From assembly GCA_029933755.1 (NCBI GenBank), contig JAOZNO010000049.1, positions 1 through 11,525 of the forward strand: 11,525 bases of DNA. Reading direction: 5' to 3'. Numbering within the stretch: the stretch's first letter is position 1; every line of letters starts with the position of its first letter. The notes under the pieces are model-generated. The model ran no database searches. It was not told the origin of the DNA and worked only from the letters and a program-made list of their open reading frames with translations. Origin of the DNA: Bacteroidales bacterium (GTDB taxonomy: Bacteria > Bacteroidota > Bacteroidia > Bacteroidales > NBLH01). Shown here piece after piece: positions 1 through 6,701 of this stretch. The position numbers were made by a program, and so were the translations under genes.

Positions 1-40
1 ACTAATCATCTGATTAATAAGGGTTTACTTTATTTTGGTG

Positions 41-114
41 CGGTCTGGACGAGACTCGAACTCGCGACCTCCGCCGTGACAGGGCGGCATTCTAACCAAC
101 TGAACTACCAAACC
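41..114 (-). tRNA. tRNA-Asp (anticodon GTC)
   Basis: Read on the minus strand this folds into a complete cloverleaf. The acceptor stem pairs GGTTTGG (114-108) with CCAGACC (48-42) with one G-U pair. The anticodon stem is CCGCC/GGCGG around the loop CTGTCAC, which places anticodon GTC at 80-78 and so reads Asp codons. The T arm carries GTTCGAGTC, and the discriminator base is G at 41, as expected for tRNA-Asp. The CCA end does not directly follow the discriminator (the next bases are CAC), so it is presumably added after transcription. The gene lies 87 bases downstream of rsmD in the same direction but has its own promoter. Confidence 0.97.
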
Positions 115-154
115 AAAATTGTTATAAAGAACTTGTTTTTCCTTTAAAGCGATG

Positions 155-185
155 CAAAGATATATTTATTTTTATTGCTACCAAA
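155..185 (-). promoter_or_regulatory. Bacteroidota housekeeping promoter of tRNA-Asp
   Basis: On the minus strand TTTG (185-182) is followed by a 19-base spacer and TATCTTTG (162-155). This matches the Bacteroidota sigma-A consensus TTTG-N19-TAnnTTTG in both elements and in spacing. Transcription would begin around 148-149, about 35 bases before the mature tRNA 5' end. It sits wholly between the rsmD stop and the tRNA, so the tRNA need not depend on readthrough from rsmD. Confidence 0.8.
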
Positions 186-200
186 GAAAAATCGAAATAT

Positions 201-737
201 TTACTGAAAAAAACTAAAGTTTACTTTACCATAAACTCGTTTTTCCTGAAAATGTGGATGTTGCGAAAAATTATTTATTGAAGAATGTTCAATAATTACA
301 ATTGCATCTTTTTTTAATGTATCGTTGTTAAATATCAAATCAGGAATTGTTTCTAATTTATCCGTTTCGTAAGGTGGGTCAGCGAATATAATATCGTAAT
401 CCAAATTAAGCTTTTTAAGCAGTGTAAAAACATTGGCTTTATATGTACGTAATATTTTTTCATCTGGATTTAGCAACTTAGCTGTTTTCTCAACAAACGA
501 AAGATATTTTGCACTATTATCAACAGCCATTACATAATTGCAGCCACGCGACATAAATTCATACGAAATACTACCCGTCCCACTGAATAAATCAAGTGCT
601 TTTTTATCTTCAAGCTCAATTCTGTTTTCAATAAGGTTAAACAGACCTTCTTTAGCAAAATCAGTTGTAGGTCTGGCTTTAAAAAACTTTGGCGGACTGA
701 ACCGTCTTGACCGATATAAACCACCAACAATTCGCAT
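201..737 (-). CDS. rsmD: 16S rRNA (guanine(966)-N2)-methyltransferase RsmD
   Basis: The 178-residue product is a SAM-dependent methyltransferase of the RsmD family, which in characterised members methylates N2 of G966 in 16S rRNA during 30S assembly. The N-terminus RIVGGLYRSRRF (2-13) and RPTTDFAKEGLFN (22-34) are family hallmarks. SAM motif I is LDLFSGTGSIS (48-58), an acidic residue follows in AVDNS (71-75), and the catalytic DPPY is at 120-123. The length is close to the usual 180-200 residues and no key motif is missing. The start ATG (737-735) shares its A with the last base of the TAA stop of the upstream DUF3822 gene, so translation is probably coupled and this start is well supported. 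It acts in the cytoplasm. Confidence 0.95.
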   Translation of the reverse strand: MRIVGGLYRSRRFSPPKFFKARPTTDFAKEGLFNLIENRIELEDKKALDLFSGTGSISYEFMSRGCNYVMAVDNSAKYLSFVEKTAKLLNPDEKILRTYKANVFTLLKKLNLDYDIIFADPPYETDKLETIPDLIFNNDTLKKDAIVIIEHSSINNFSQHPHFQEKRVYGKVNFSFFQ

Positions 738-1576
738 TACTGAATATTTAATACATTAGTTAAAAAATGTTCTGGAATTTCATCAAAACTATATTGGCAA
801 TTTGAATTATCTGTAATTCTTACAAAATCTATTTTTTTAATATATTTCAAAAGTAATTCAAAACGTTTATCAGTCTCATCAATATCTCCCGAAAGATATA
901 AGCCAACTTTACCCGGTTTAACTTTTAATTGTTGATACACATTAAGAATATGGTAAACAAAATCACTATCATTTTGATAATGATAATTATTATAGAGAAA
1001 TAATTTTCCAGATTCACAAACAGCTAAATCAAAAAATTCTTTATTAACCATAACAGCAACTAAATTATTAACCTCCTTTGCTTTCCTTAATGTATTATCA
1101 ATGAATATACTAGCCTGATGATAAAACCTTAATTCAGGAAACTGATTTACCATTAAGGTAGTTATTGACGAAGGAATACTGAAAATATTCAAAGCCTCCG
1201 TTCTTTGCAATTTGTTATAGTGTATCTCCTCAAGCTCTTCAAGAACCTGATTAAACTCAAAATACGATTTCAGTTTTTTCCGGTCAAAAAGAGAATTAGG
1301 AACAAGTGTCGATTTAGAAGATTGAAAAATAAAATCAACACTTTTGTAGAATTTATTCAAAAAAGAGTCATTTTTTAAAAAATCCGCTACATTTCTATAA
1401 AAAGTATCACTATCACCAACATTATCGAAATTTATATTTTTTATGGCAACACATTTTTCTCGAACAGTATCAACGATACAATAAGAATACCCATATCCAC
1501 TAAGTAAAATACTCAAATGGTAAGTAGTTGTTTTTGTAGCACTAAACGAATCGTTGAATAAAGCAAACTCTTTCAT
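737..1576 (-). CDS. DUF3822 family protein
   Basis: A 279-residue soluble protein without signal peptide or membrane helix. The N-terminal stretch YHLSILLSGYGYSYCIVD (19-36) followed by a basic segment, and the later YLSGDIDET-like strand (about 228-236), resemble DUF3822, a family found almost only in Bacteroidota. My recollection is that its fold is related to actin-like ATPases, but I cannot show phosphate-binding motifs here. In this phylum the gene is typically found immediately before rsmD, as here, and the stop/start overlap is TAATG, one shared base. The conserved pairing suggests a role linked to ribosome maturation or to controlling RsmD, but that is inference; no activity is established. 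Nothing suggests truncation. Confidence 0.85.
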   Translation of the reverse strand: MKEFALFNDSFSATKTTTYHLSILLSGYGYSYCIVDTVREKCVAIKNINFDNVGDSDTFYRNVADFLKNDSFLNKFYKSVDFIFQSSKSTLVPNSLFDRKKLKSYFEFNQVLEELEEIHYNKLQRTEALNIFSIPSSITTLMVNQFPELRFYHQASIFIDNTLRKAKEVNNLVAVMVNKEFFDLAVCESGKLFLYNNYHYQNDSDFVYHILNVYQQLKVKPGKVGLYLSGDIDETDKRFELLLKYIKKIDFVRITDNSNCQYSFDEIPEHFLTNVLNIQ

Positions 1577-1784
1577 TGTTCTTATTTAATTATTTTTTAT
1601 GGTCTCAGAAACATTCACAAATTATATTCATTAGGCTAAAATACTTTCCTAATACAATTAGTGACTGTCAATAAATTAAGTACTTTTTTTATTTTTTCCA
1701 TACAGAAAAGGATGTATTTTTCAGTAGCTTAATTATTGTTATCTAATAATCTACTGCTTACAGCTTAACTAAATTAACAGAAAA

Positions 1785-1800
1785 AGCTATTTAAATAGCT
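1785..1800. promoter_or_regulatory. Perfect 16-base palindrome, possible operator
   Basis: AGCTATTTAAATAGCT is a perfect dyad with no spacer, located 209 bases upstream of the DUF3822 start. With no loop it is better suited to binding a dimeric protein than to forming an RNA hairpin, but AT-rich palindromes arise by chance in such DNA. No regulator is identified. Confidence 0.25.
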
Positions 1801-1960
1801 AACTTACCAATTAATGTTAACTAATGCAGGCTTACTATTATATCCTCAATTTAGCAATAATAAAACCAAATATTACGCCAAATTTAATAAATAATCTCAA
1901 ATAATAACATTAAAGTTAAATAAATGTAATGTATTAATTACATTTATTTTCAATTTTGAC

Positions 1961-1997
1961 ATTAAAAAAGGGTTTCCGATAGAAACCCTTTTTTAAT
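1961..1997 (-). terminator. Intrinsic terminator after the pseudopilin-like gene
   Basis: The two 16-base arms (1961-1976 and 1982-1997) are perfectly complementary around a 5-base loop. On the minus strand the core GGGTTTC-type stem is followed by a six-T run contributed by the distal arm, 28 bases past the stop codon at 2025. The A-run on the other side makes it look bidirectional, but only the minus-strand gene is near. Confidence 0.85.
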
Positions 1998-2024
1998 GAT
2001 TATATAAAACTTTGTCTTAATAAC

Positions 2025-2654
2025 TTACTCCCAGTTACCAGCATTATTAATGTTCTGTTCAAGAGAACCAACTTTTAAGCCGATATATTTATCCATTTTA
2101 ATTTGTTCATCATCCAGATTAATTCTTTGTTGACGATTCAAACCCTTCAGCAATACCCTATTTTGAACTTTTGCCTCAAATACAGGAACTTTTAATGTAG
2201 ACTCTCCTACTTTAGAACCAACCTCTAAAATTTTAGCTCCTAAAGTAAACTCAACTTCCTGTGAAAACGGTACAAATCGTAAGGAATCAATTGCATAACC
2301 ATCTTCAAATAATGAATCCAAAGTACTAACAAACGAAGTATCTCTGCTAATTATACCAAGTTCTAATGCTTTTTTCTCAGTCAGAGAATCAGGTACAGCA
2401 CCAATTGCTCTAACCATTGGGATTGAATCATTCTTTACAAAATCAATCAATGTATCAAAACTACCCGTAAATTCTCCATTAACAGCCTGGTACGCTAATT
2501 CAGCTGTTCTTATATCCTTTAATTTCTGAATGGCAACATTATACCTTTTCTTTTTAGCTTTTTCAAACTGAATAGGTTCATCAATATTGCTCCATAAAAG
2601 ATAAGCAAAAACAACTATTCCTAAAAACAAAATAACATTAATTACAATTTTCAT
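2025..2654 (-). CDS. Single-pass membrane protein with pseudopilin-like N-terminal region
   Basis: A 209-residue protein of unknown function. Residues 4-22 (VINVILFLGIVVFAYLLW) form one hydrophobic helix, followed by a basic, helical segment and IQKLKDIRTAELAYQAVNGE (42-61), then FTGSFDTLIDFV (62-73). This pattern, a helix continuing into 'L.di..AE.AY...G.f..s.d.L', resembles type II secretion pseudopilins, although there is no prepilin peptidase site (no G/A followed by F-T-L-I-E before the helix). I recall similar proteins of this length in Bacteroidales as conserved hypotheticals. The C-terminal half (about 105-209) is rich in beta-type and charged sequence with a Trp-Glu end, and is probably periplasmic. 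It is transcribed alone: a hairpin terminator follows directly, and 464 gene-free bases precede it. Confidence 0.75.
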   Translation of the reverse strand: MKIVINVILFLGIVVFAYLLWSNIDEPIQFEKAKKKRYNVAIQKLKDIRTAELAYQAVNGEFTGSFDTLIDFVKNDSIPMVRAIGAVPDSLTEKKALELGIISRDTSFVSTLDSLFEDGYAIDSLRFVPFSQEVEFTLGAKILEVGSKVGESTLKVPVFEAKVQNRVLLKGLNRQQRINLDDEQIKMDKYIGLKVGSLEQNINNAGNWE

Positions 2655-3118
2655 GTGTTTAAATTTTTATAGTCCGCTGATTATTAACGGGCCTGATTAA
2701 TTATAGTTTCGTGTATCTCAATATACAATTAGTTATAACCAAATCCGATTTGTCTCGGAGAACTGTTAAGTTTCAATTATTTTAATTATGTTTGATGCAA
2801 AAATAAAAAAAAAATAACTACTCCTGCCTAAAGCTTGTAAAAATTCAAAAAATATTTAATTTTAATGTTAAATATCAAGGCTGTAGTTTAGTATAATTGT
2901 ACTTTTAAATAATCAAAAGCTTAAGCATTTTACATAGTTTAACATTTTTCACTCTTGAGCTTAATCTTTCCGACTAAACAGTTAATATCTAAATACCAAC
3001 AACTTACAAAACAAATATAAAACCAATAATGAGTATATTTTTTAAAATCAAAGTTAATATCCTGTACAAGTCACAAAGTAAGATATTTTAAATTTTAATA
3101 AAATAAATATTTCCTATA
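2655..3118. other. 464-base divergent intergenic region
   Basis: This region separates the leftward membrane-protein gene from the rightward helicase gene and should hold both promoters. On the minus strand TATTTTTG (2805-2798) matches the -7 consensus TAnnTTTG, about 145 bases before the start at 2654, but the -33 position lacks TTTG. On the plus strand I find no full match; TATAATTG (2892-2899) is one base off and far from 3119. The sequence TAATCAG occurs twice within the minus-strand leader close to 2654. No open reading frame of credible length or composition is visible. Confidence 0.5.
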
Positions 3119-4540
3119 ATGATAAAGAATCATTTAATACAATCTTTCGAAAAAGAACTAAAATATACACCAACATCAAATCAATATGATTTATTTGAAA
3201 AACTTGCAGAATTTATCAGTCAACCAAAACCAAACCAAACATTTCTTATAAGAGGATATGCAGGTACAGGTAAAACCTCATCAGTAAGTGCTGTTGTTAA
3301 GTCTCTTAAAACTTTTAAAATAAACTGTGTTTTACTTGCCCCTACCGGAAGAGCAGCCAAAGTTTTTAATTATTATTCGGGACATTCAGCCTTCACAATT
3401 CATAAAAAAATTTACCGGCAAAAATCTGCCTCCGATGGTTTTGGTCATTTTGCCTTGAACAAGAATCTGCATAAAAATGCATACTTTATAGTTGATGAAG
3501 CTTCAATGATAAATAATTCAGCTAATGAAAATTCTGTTTTTGGAAGAGGGAAGTTACTGGACGACCTTATTGAATATGTTTACACCGGGAATAATTGTCG
3601 ACTAATATTAATCGGTGATACAGCCCAGCTCCCTCCAGTTGGTTTAGAAAAAAGCCCCGCACTAAATCCTTTAACTCTTGAAGAATACAACTTAGAAGTA
3701 ATTGATATAGAGCTAACCGATGTTATTCGGCAGGCTAAAGACTCTTCTATTTTAACAAATGCCACCTATTTACGCTCACTTCTTGCCGACAGCTATTTTC
3801 TAAAAGAATTCCCCAAATTTAAATTAGAAAATACTGATATTGAACGAATAAGTGGTGAGGATTTAATCGAAACGATTTCTGACACATATGATAAATATGG
3901 GCAGGATGAAGTAATTATAATTAATCGATCAAATAAAAGAGCGAACAAATATAATGAAGGAATACGTAATTCAGTTTTATATCGAGAAAGCCAGTTAAGT
4001 GAAGGCGATTTATTAATGATTGTTAAAAACAACTATTACTGGTGCGAAACAATTGAGGAAGTTGACTTTCTGGCCAATGGAGACATTGTAGAAGTAGTGC
4101 AAATTAAAGGATATGATGATATATATGATTTTCATTTTGCTGACATCCGTATTCGTTTGATTGATTACCAGGATATTGAGATTGATGTTAAAATATTATT
4201 AGATACACTAACAATTGAAAGTGCTGCTTTGGGAATGGAAAATAATAAAAAATTATTTTACTCTGTTCTTGAAGATTATGCAGATACTAAATTAAAAAAG
4301 AATAGAATTAAAAAAGTCAAAGAAGATAAATTTTTCAACGCACTGCAAGTTAAGTTTTCTTATGCAGTAACTTGTCATAAAGCACAAGGAGGACAGTGGA
4401 AAGTAGTATTTCTTGATCAGGGATATATAAATGAAGATATGCTGAGCAAAGAATATTTAAGATGGTTATACACTGCTTTTACAAGACCCGTAGAAAAGCT
4501 TTATCTGATTAATTTTTCTGACAAGTATTTTGAAGAATAA
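3119..4540 (+). CDS. SF1 DNA helicase of the RecD/Dda type (AAA family ATPase)
   Basis: A 473-residue ATP-dependent helicase of superfamily 1, expected to unwind DNA in the cytoplasm, probably 5'-3' as in RecD and T4 Dda. The motifs appear in order: a Q-motif-like TPTSNQYDLF (17-26), Walker A GYAGTGKTS (46-54), motif Ia APTGRAAKVF (74-83), Walker B FIVDEASM (123-130), motif III GDTAQLPPVG (166-175), motif IV arginine in VIRQ (202-205), motif V SYAVTCHKAQGGQW (414-427) and motif VI LYTAFTRP (450-457). An SH3-like insertion may account for about 315-350. It lacks the long N-terminal domain of RecD2 and has no RecB/RecC neighbours, so it is closer in size to Dda (439 residues). It is a single gene with gaps of 464 and 151 bases on its sides. 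The biological role (repair or replication) is not evident from context. Confidence 0.88.
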   Translation: MIKNHLIQSFEKELKYTPTSNQYDLFEKLAEFISQPKPNQTFLIRGYAGTGKTSSVSAVVKSLKTFKINCVLLAPTGRAAKVFNYYSGHSAFTIHKKIYRQKSASDGFGHFALNKNLHKNAYFIVDEASMINNSANENSVFGRGKLLDDLIEYVYTGNNCRLILIGDTAQLPPVGLEKSPALNPLTLEEYNLEVIDIELTDVIRQAKDSSILTNATYLRSLLADSYFLKEFPKFKLENTDIERISGEDLIETISDTYDKYGQDEVIIINRSNKRANKYNEGIRNSVLYRESQLSEGDLLMIVKNNYYWCETIEEVDFLANGDIVEVVQIKGYDDIYDFHFADIRIRLIDYQDIEIDVKILLDTLTIESAALGMENNKKLFYSVLEDYADTKLKKNRIKKVKEDKFFNALQVKFSYAVTCHKAQGGQWKVVFLDQGYINEDMLSKEYLRWLYTAFTRPVEKLYLINFSDKYFEE

Positions 4541-4635
4541 TTTTGCCCCATCAATAATTACGAAACACACATCAAACATAAACAGCTAATTATAAATTAT
4601 TTACACATAAAAGATAATTTAATCATAATTTCTTT

Positions 4636-4643
4636 TATTTTTG
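4636..4643 (+). promoter_or_regulatory. Probable -7 promoter element for the MscS gene
   Basis: TATTTTTG matches the Bacteroidota -7 consensus TAnnTTTG and would start a transcript near 4650, about 40 bases before the ATG at 4692. No TTTG is present about 19 bases upstream, so the promoter is either weak or activator-dependent, or the match is chance in T-rich sequence. Confidence 0.4.
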
Positions 4644-4691
4644 CATGCCAAAATCTCAATTTAACCTTTATTAACTAAAAAAAACAATCAA

Positions 4692-5516
4692 ATGGAAAAG
4701 TATCAAATTTATTTAGATCAGGGTGTTGGACTAATTATGGTTTACGGCCCTAAATTAATCCTCGCCATTATTACGCTAATTGTAGGGCTATGGGTTATCA
4801 AGTCATTAGCTAAGACATCATCAAAGATGATGAAAAAAAGTGATATGGATGAGTCATTAAGACCGTTCTTAACAAGTATTATATCTGTTATACTGAAAAC
4901 TCTTTTGGTTATCAGTGTAATGGGGATGATCGGTATTGAAATGACATCATTCATCGCTATAATGGGAGCTGCTGGTTTGGCTGTAGGGATGGCTCTTTCA
5001 GGCACTCTTCAAAATTTTGCCGGTGGTGTAATGATTCTAATTTTTAAGCCATACAAAGTTGGTGATTTTATTGAAGCACAAGGCTATATGGGTGTTGTTA
5101 AGGAAATTCAAATTTTTAATACGATTTTGCTAACAACAGACAATAAAAGAGTTATTATACCTAATGCCCCTATTTCTTCAGGAACGATGATAAATTATTC
5201 TTCTGAAAGTGAAAGACGGGTAGACTTTACCTTTGGTATTGGATATAATGATGATATTGACAAAGCAAAAGAAGTCTTAATGTCAATTATAAAAGCTGAT
5301 AATAGAATCCTACAAAACCCTGAACCATTTATTGGATTAAGTGAGCTTGCTGACAGTTCAGTAAATTTTGCAACAAGAGTTTGGGTAAAAAGTGAAGATT
5401 ACTGGGATGTATTTTTCGCAATGAATGAAACAGTTAAAAAGGAATTTGACAAACAAAACATCTCAATACCATATCCGCAAACTGATGTGCACCTTTTTGA
5501 AAACAAAGCCACATAG
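4692..5516 (+). CDS. MscS-type small-conductance mechanosensitive channel
   Basis: A 274-residue inner-membrane channel that opens under membrane tension and releases solutes on hypo-osmotic shock; characterised family members are homoheptamers. Helix TM1 is about 12-37, TM2 about 57-80, and the pore-lining TM3 is GAAGLAVGMALSGTLQNFAG (92-111), with the Gly/Ala packing pattern of E. coli MscS almost intact. The cytoplasmic beta domain follows: FKPYKVGDFIEAQGYMG (118-134), VIIPNAPI (154-161), GTMINYS (164-170), then the alpha/beta part with RRVDF (175-179) and a C-terminal FDKQNISIPYPQTDVHLFE (252-270) matching the MscS 'GISFPYPQMDVNF'. The length is close to the 286 residues of E. coli MscS, with no extra domains. 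The next gene starts 61 bases on, so they may be cotranscribed. Confidence 0.95.
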   Translation: MEKYQIYLDQGVGLIMVYGPKLILAIITLIVGLWVIKSLAKTSSKMMKKSDMDESLRPFLTSIISVILKTLLVISVMGMIGIEMTSFIAIMGAAGLAVGMALSGTLQNFAGGVMILIFKPYKVGDFIEAQGYMGVVKEIQIFNTILLTTDNKRVIIPNAPISSGTMINYSSESERRVDFTFGIGYNDDIDKAKEVLMSIIKADNRILQNPEPFIGLSELADSSVNFATRVWVKSEDYWDVFFAMNETVKKEFDKQNISIPYPQTDVHLFENKAT

Positions 5517-5577
5517 AAGGATTTTATTTAAACTTTACAAAACCCAAATATCAATTGTTTAAAAATTACATTAACTT

Positions 5578-6462
5578 ATGAAAAAAATATTTAGTATTAT
5601 TTTAATCGTTTTAAGTCCTATATTTTTATTTGCACAGGAGGATGAAAAACCAGACTCAACATTAGGTTGGACATATTCGGGAACTGGAGCACTTAATTTC
5701 TCACAAGTAACTTTTACAAATTGGGCTGCCGGTGGTGAAAACTCAGTATCAATGAATGGCTTGGCAATTGCAGGTGCCAGTTATAAATCGAAATCATACA
5801 TTTGGGATAATAATATTATTTTAGGGTATGGAATGCAAAAGATTGGCAAACAAGATTTTAGAAAAACAACAGATAAAATTGAATTAAGCACAAAATTTGG
5901 TCATCATGCAGTAAAAAACTGGTATTATAGTACATTATTTAGTTTTAAAAGCCAGTTTGACAAAGGTTATGAATATGATGATGATGCAGGAACTCAAACT
6001 TTTGTTTCAGACTTTATGGCTCCTGCTTATTTAAGCATTGCTTTGGGTATGGATTATAAACCATCCAAGTCATTTAGCTTATTTGTAGGACCTGTGAGTG
6101 GTAGAACAACTTTTGTAAATGATACAGTATTATCAGTTAAATATGGTGTAGATGCCAATGAAACAATCAGAAATGAATTTGGTGGTACAGTAAAAGCAGG
6201 ATTAAATAAGGATATTATAAAAAATGTCAATTTAGCTTCCCAGCTTACACTATTCTCTAACTACATGGAAAATCCACAAAATATTGATATTGACTTGCAG
6301 GTATTATTCACTTTTAAAGTAAATAAATTCTTGTCGGCTAATCTAAATTTCCAGTTTATTTATGATGATGATATTTTGATTACTGATGAAGATGGTAATA
6401 TTGGGCCAAGGTTACAAATGAAAGAACTATTTGGGCTGGGACTTACTTATAAATTAAACTAA
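5578..6462 (+). CDS. DUF3078 family exported protein, probable outer-membrane beta-barrel
   Basis: The 294-residue precursor begins with a clear signal peptide, MKKIFSIILIVLSPIFLFAQ, likely cleaved near residue 19-20. The mature part opens with GWTYSGTGALNFSQVTF (30-46) and TNWAAGGENSVSMNG (47-61), the hallmark of DUF3078, a Bacteroidota family. It continues as alternating aromatic/polar strands (for example YIWDNNIILGYGMQ and NWYYSTLFSFKSQF) and ends with LFGLGLTYKLN, consistent with a 10-12-stranded outer-membrane barrel. No substrate is known for the family. It follows the MscS gene by 61 bases without an obvious promoter and is closed by a strong terminator, so the two probably form one transcript. 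A joint role in envelope stress is only a guess. Confidence 0.85.
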   Translation: MKKIFSIILIVLSPIFLFAQEDEKPDSTLGWTYSGTGALNFSQVTFTNWAAGGENSVSMNGLAIAGASYKSKSYIWDNNIILGYGMQKIGKQDFRKTTDKIELSTKFGHHAVKNWYYSTLFSFKSQFDKGYEYDDDAGTQTFVSDFMAPAYLSIALGMDYKPSKSFSLFVGPVSGRTTFVNDTVLSVKYGVDANETIRNEFGGTVKAGLNKDIIKNVNLASQLTLFSNYMENPQNIDIDLQVLFTFKVNKFLSANLNFQFIYDDDILITDEDGNIGPRLQMKELFGLGLTYKLN

Positions 6463-6489
6463 AAGTTAGAATATAAATTAAGCTTAAAC

Positions 6490-6522
6490 AAAAAACCACA
6501 ATCAAAAGATTGTGGTTTTTTT
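6490..6522 (+). terminator. Strong intrinsic terminator after DUF3078, likely bidirectional
   Basis: Perfect 14-base arms (6490-6503 and 6508-6521) with an AAAA loop and core CCACAATC/GATTGTGG, followed by a T run at 6516-6522. It begins 28 bases after the stop at 6462. The A-run on its left side gives a U-run on the minus strand as well, so it can also stop transcripts arriving from the sigma-factor operon that ends at 6700. Confidence 0.9.
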
Positions 6523-6548
6523 AATATATTAAGGTTTTTTCTTACTTA

Positions 6549-6558
6549 GTGCTAGCAC
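6549..6558. repeat. Perfect 10-base palindrome GTGCTAGCAC
   Basis: A GC-richer perfect dyad lying between the terminator at 6490-6522 and the larger palindromic element at 6578-6701. It overlaps the left arm of a second inverted repeat, TACTTAGT (6543-6550) with ACTAAGTA (6563-6570), so only one of the two folds can form at a time. Function unknown. Confidence 0.35.
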
Positions 6559-6577
6559 AAAAACTAAGTATTTTCCA

Positions 6578-6701
6578 AGTCTCTGATAAAAAATGTCAAA
6601 GACAAGGCTTTCGAAGTCTTAATTTTCAGGAGTTTACTTTTGTAAATGACAGACAATTAAGACGAGAATAACGCAGTATTTGGCGTTTTCTTACAGAGAC
6701 T
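6578..6701. repeat. 124-base nested palindromic element, possible dispersed repeat or MITE
   Basis: The ends are an 8-base inverted repeat, AGTCTCTG (6578-6585) and CAGAGACT (6694-6701). Inside are GTCTTAATT (6616-6624) with AATTAAGAC (6655-6663), an inner TTTAC/GTAAA hairpin (6633-6646), and AACGC (6670-6674) with GCGTT (6683-6687). An upstream AAGAC (6599-6603) can pair with the same GTCTT, giving an alternative fold. The right end overlaps the last two bases of the beta-barrel gene's stop codon. The composition is less AT-rich than neighbouring intergenic DNA. No clear target-site duplication is visible. The dense nested symmetry is typical of repeated intergenic elements, but whether it recurs in the genome cannot be seen from one window. 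Confidence 0.5.

Larger units (their letters stand above)
1577..2024. other. 448-base gene-free region with several dyads
   Basis: I see no convincing coding region here. It holds the terminator of the gene to its right (1961-1997) and presumably the leader and promoter of DUF3822-rsmD. Dyads present are a bulged hairpin at 1722-1756 (CAGTAG/CTACTG enclosing ATTATT/AATAAT), a perfect 16-base palindrome at 1785-1800, and an AT-rich 10-base inverted repeat at 1921-1946. A minus-strand TAAATTTG (1886-1879) fits the -7 consensus TAnnTTTG, but no TTTG lies at the right distance upstream, so I do not call it a promoter. Confidence 0.6.

Noticed and set aside
1..20. Short dyad TAATC/GATTA downstream of the tRNA, as a terminator
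   Set aside because: The stem is five A/T-rich pairs and the sequence beyond it lies outside the window, so no T run can be assessed.
538..759. Plus-strand open frame of 73 codons inside rsmD
   Set aside because: It is antisense to the conserved methyltransferase motifs and has no family features of its own.
1921..1946. AT-rich inverted repeat TAAATGTAAT/ATTACATTTA
   Set aside because: It contains only two G/C pairs and no adjacent T run; such repeats are expected by chance in DNA this AT-rich, and the true terminator is at 1961-1997.
3119..5516. Helicase and MscS as part of a defence island
   Set aside because: Both are ordinary chromosomal families. They are separated by 151 bases with a promoter-like element between, and no nuclease, toxin or sensor gene lies nearby.
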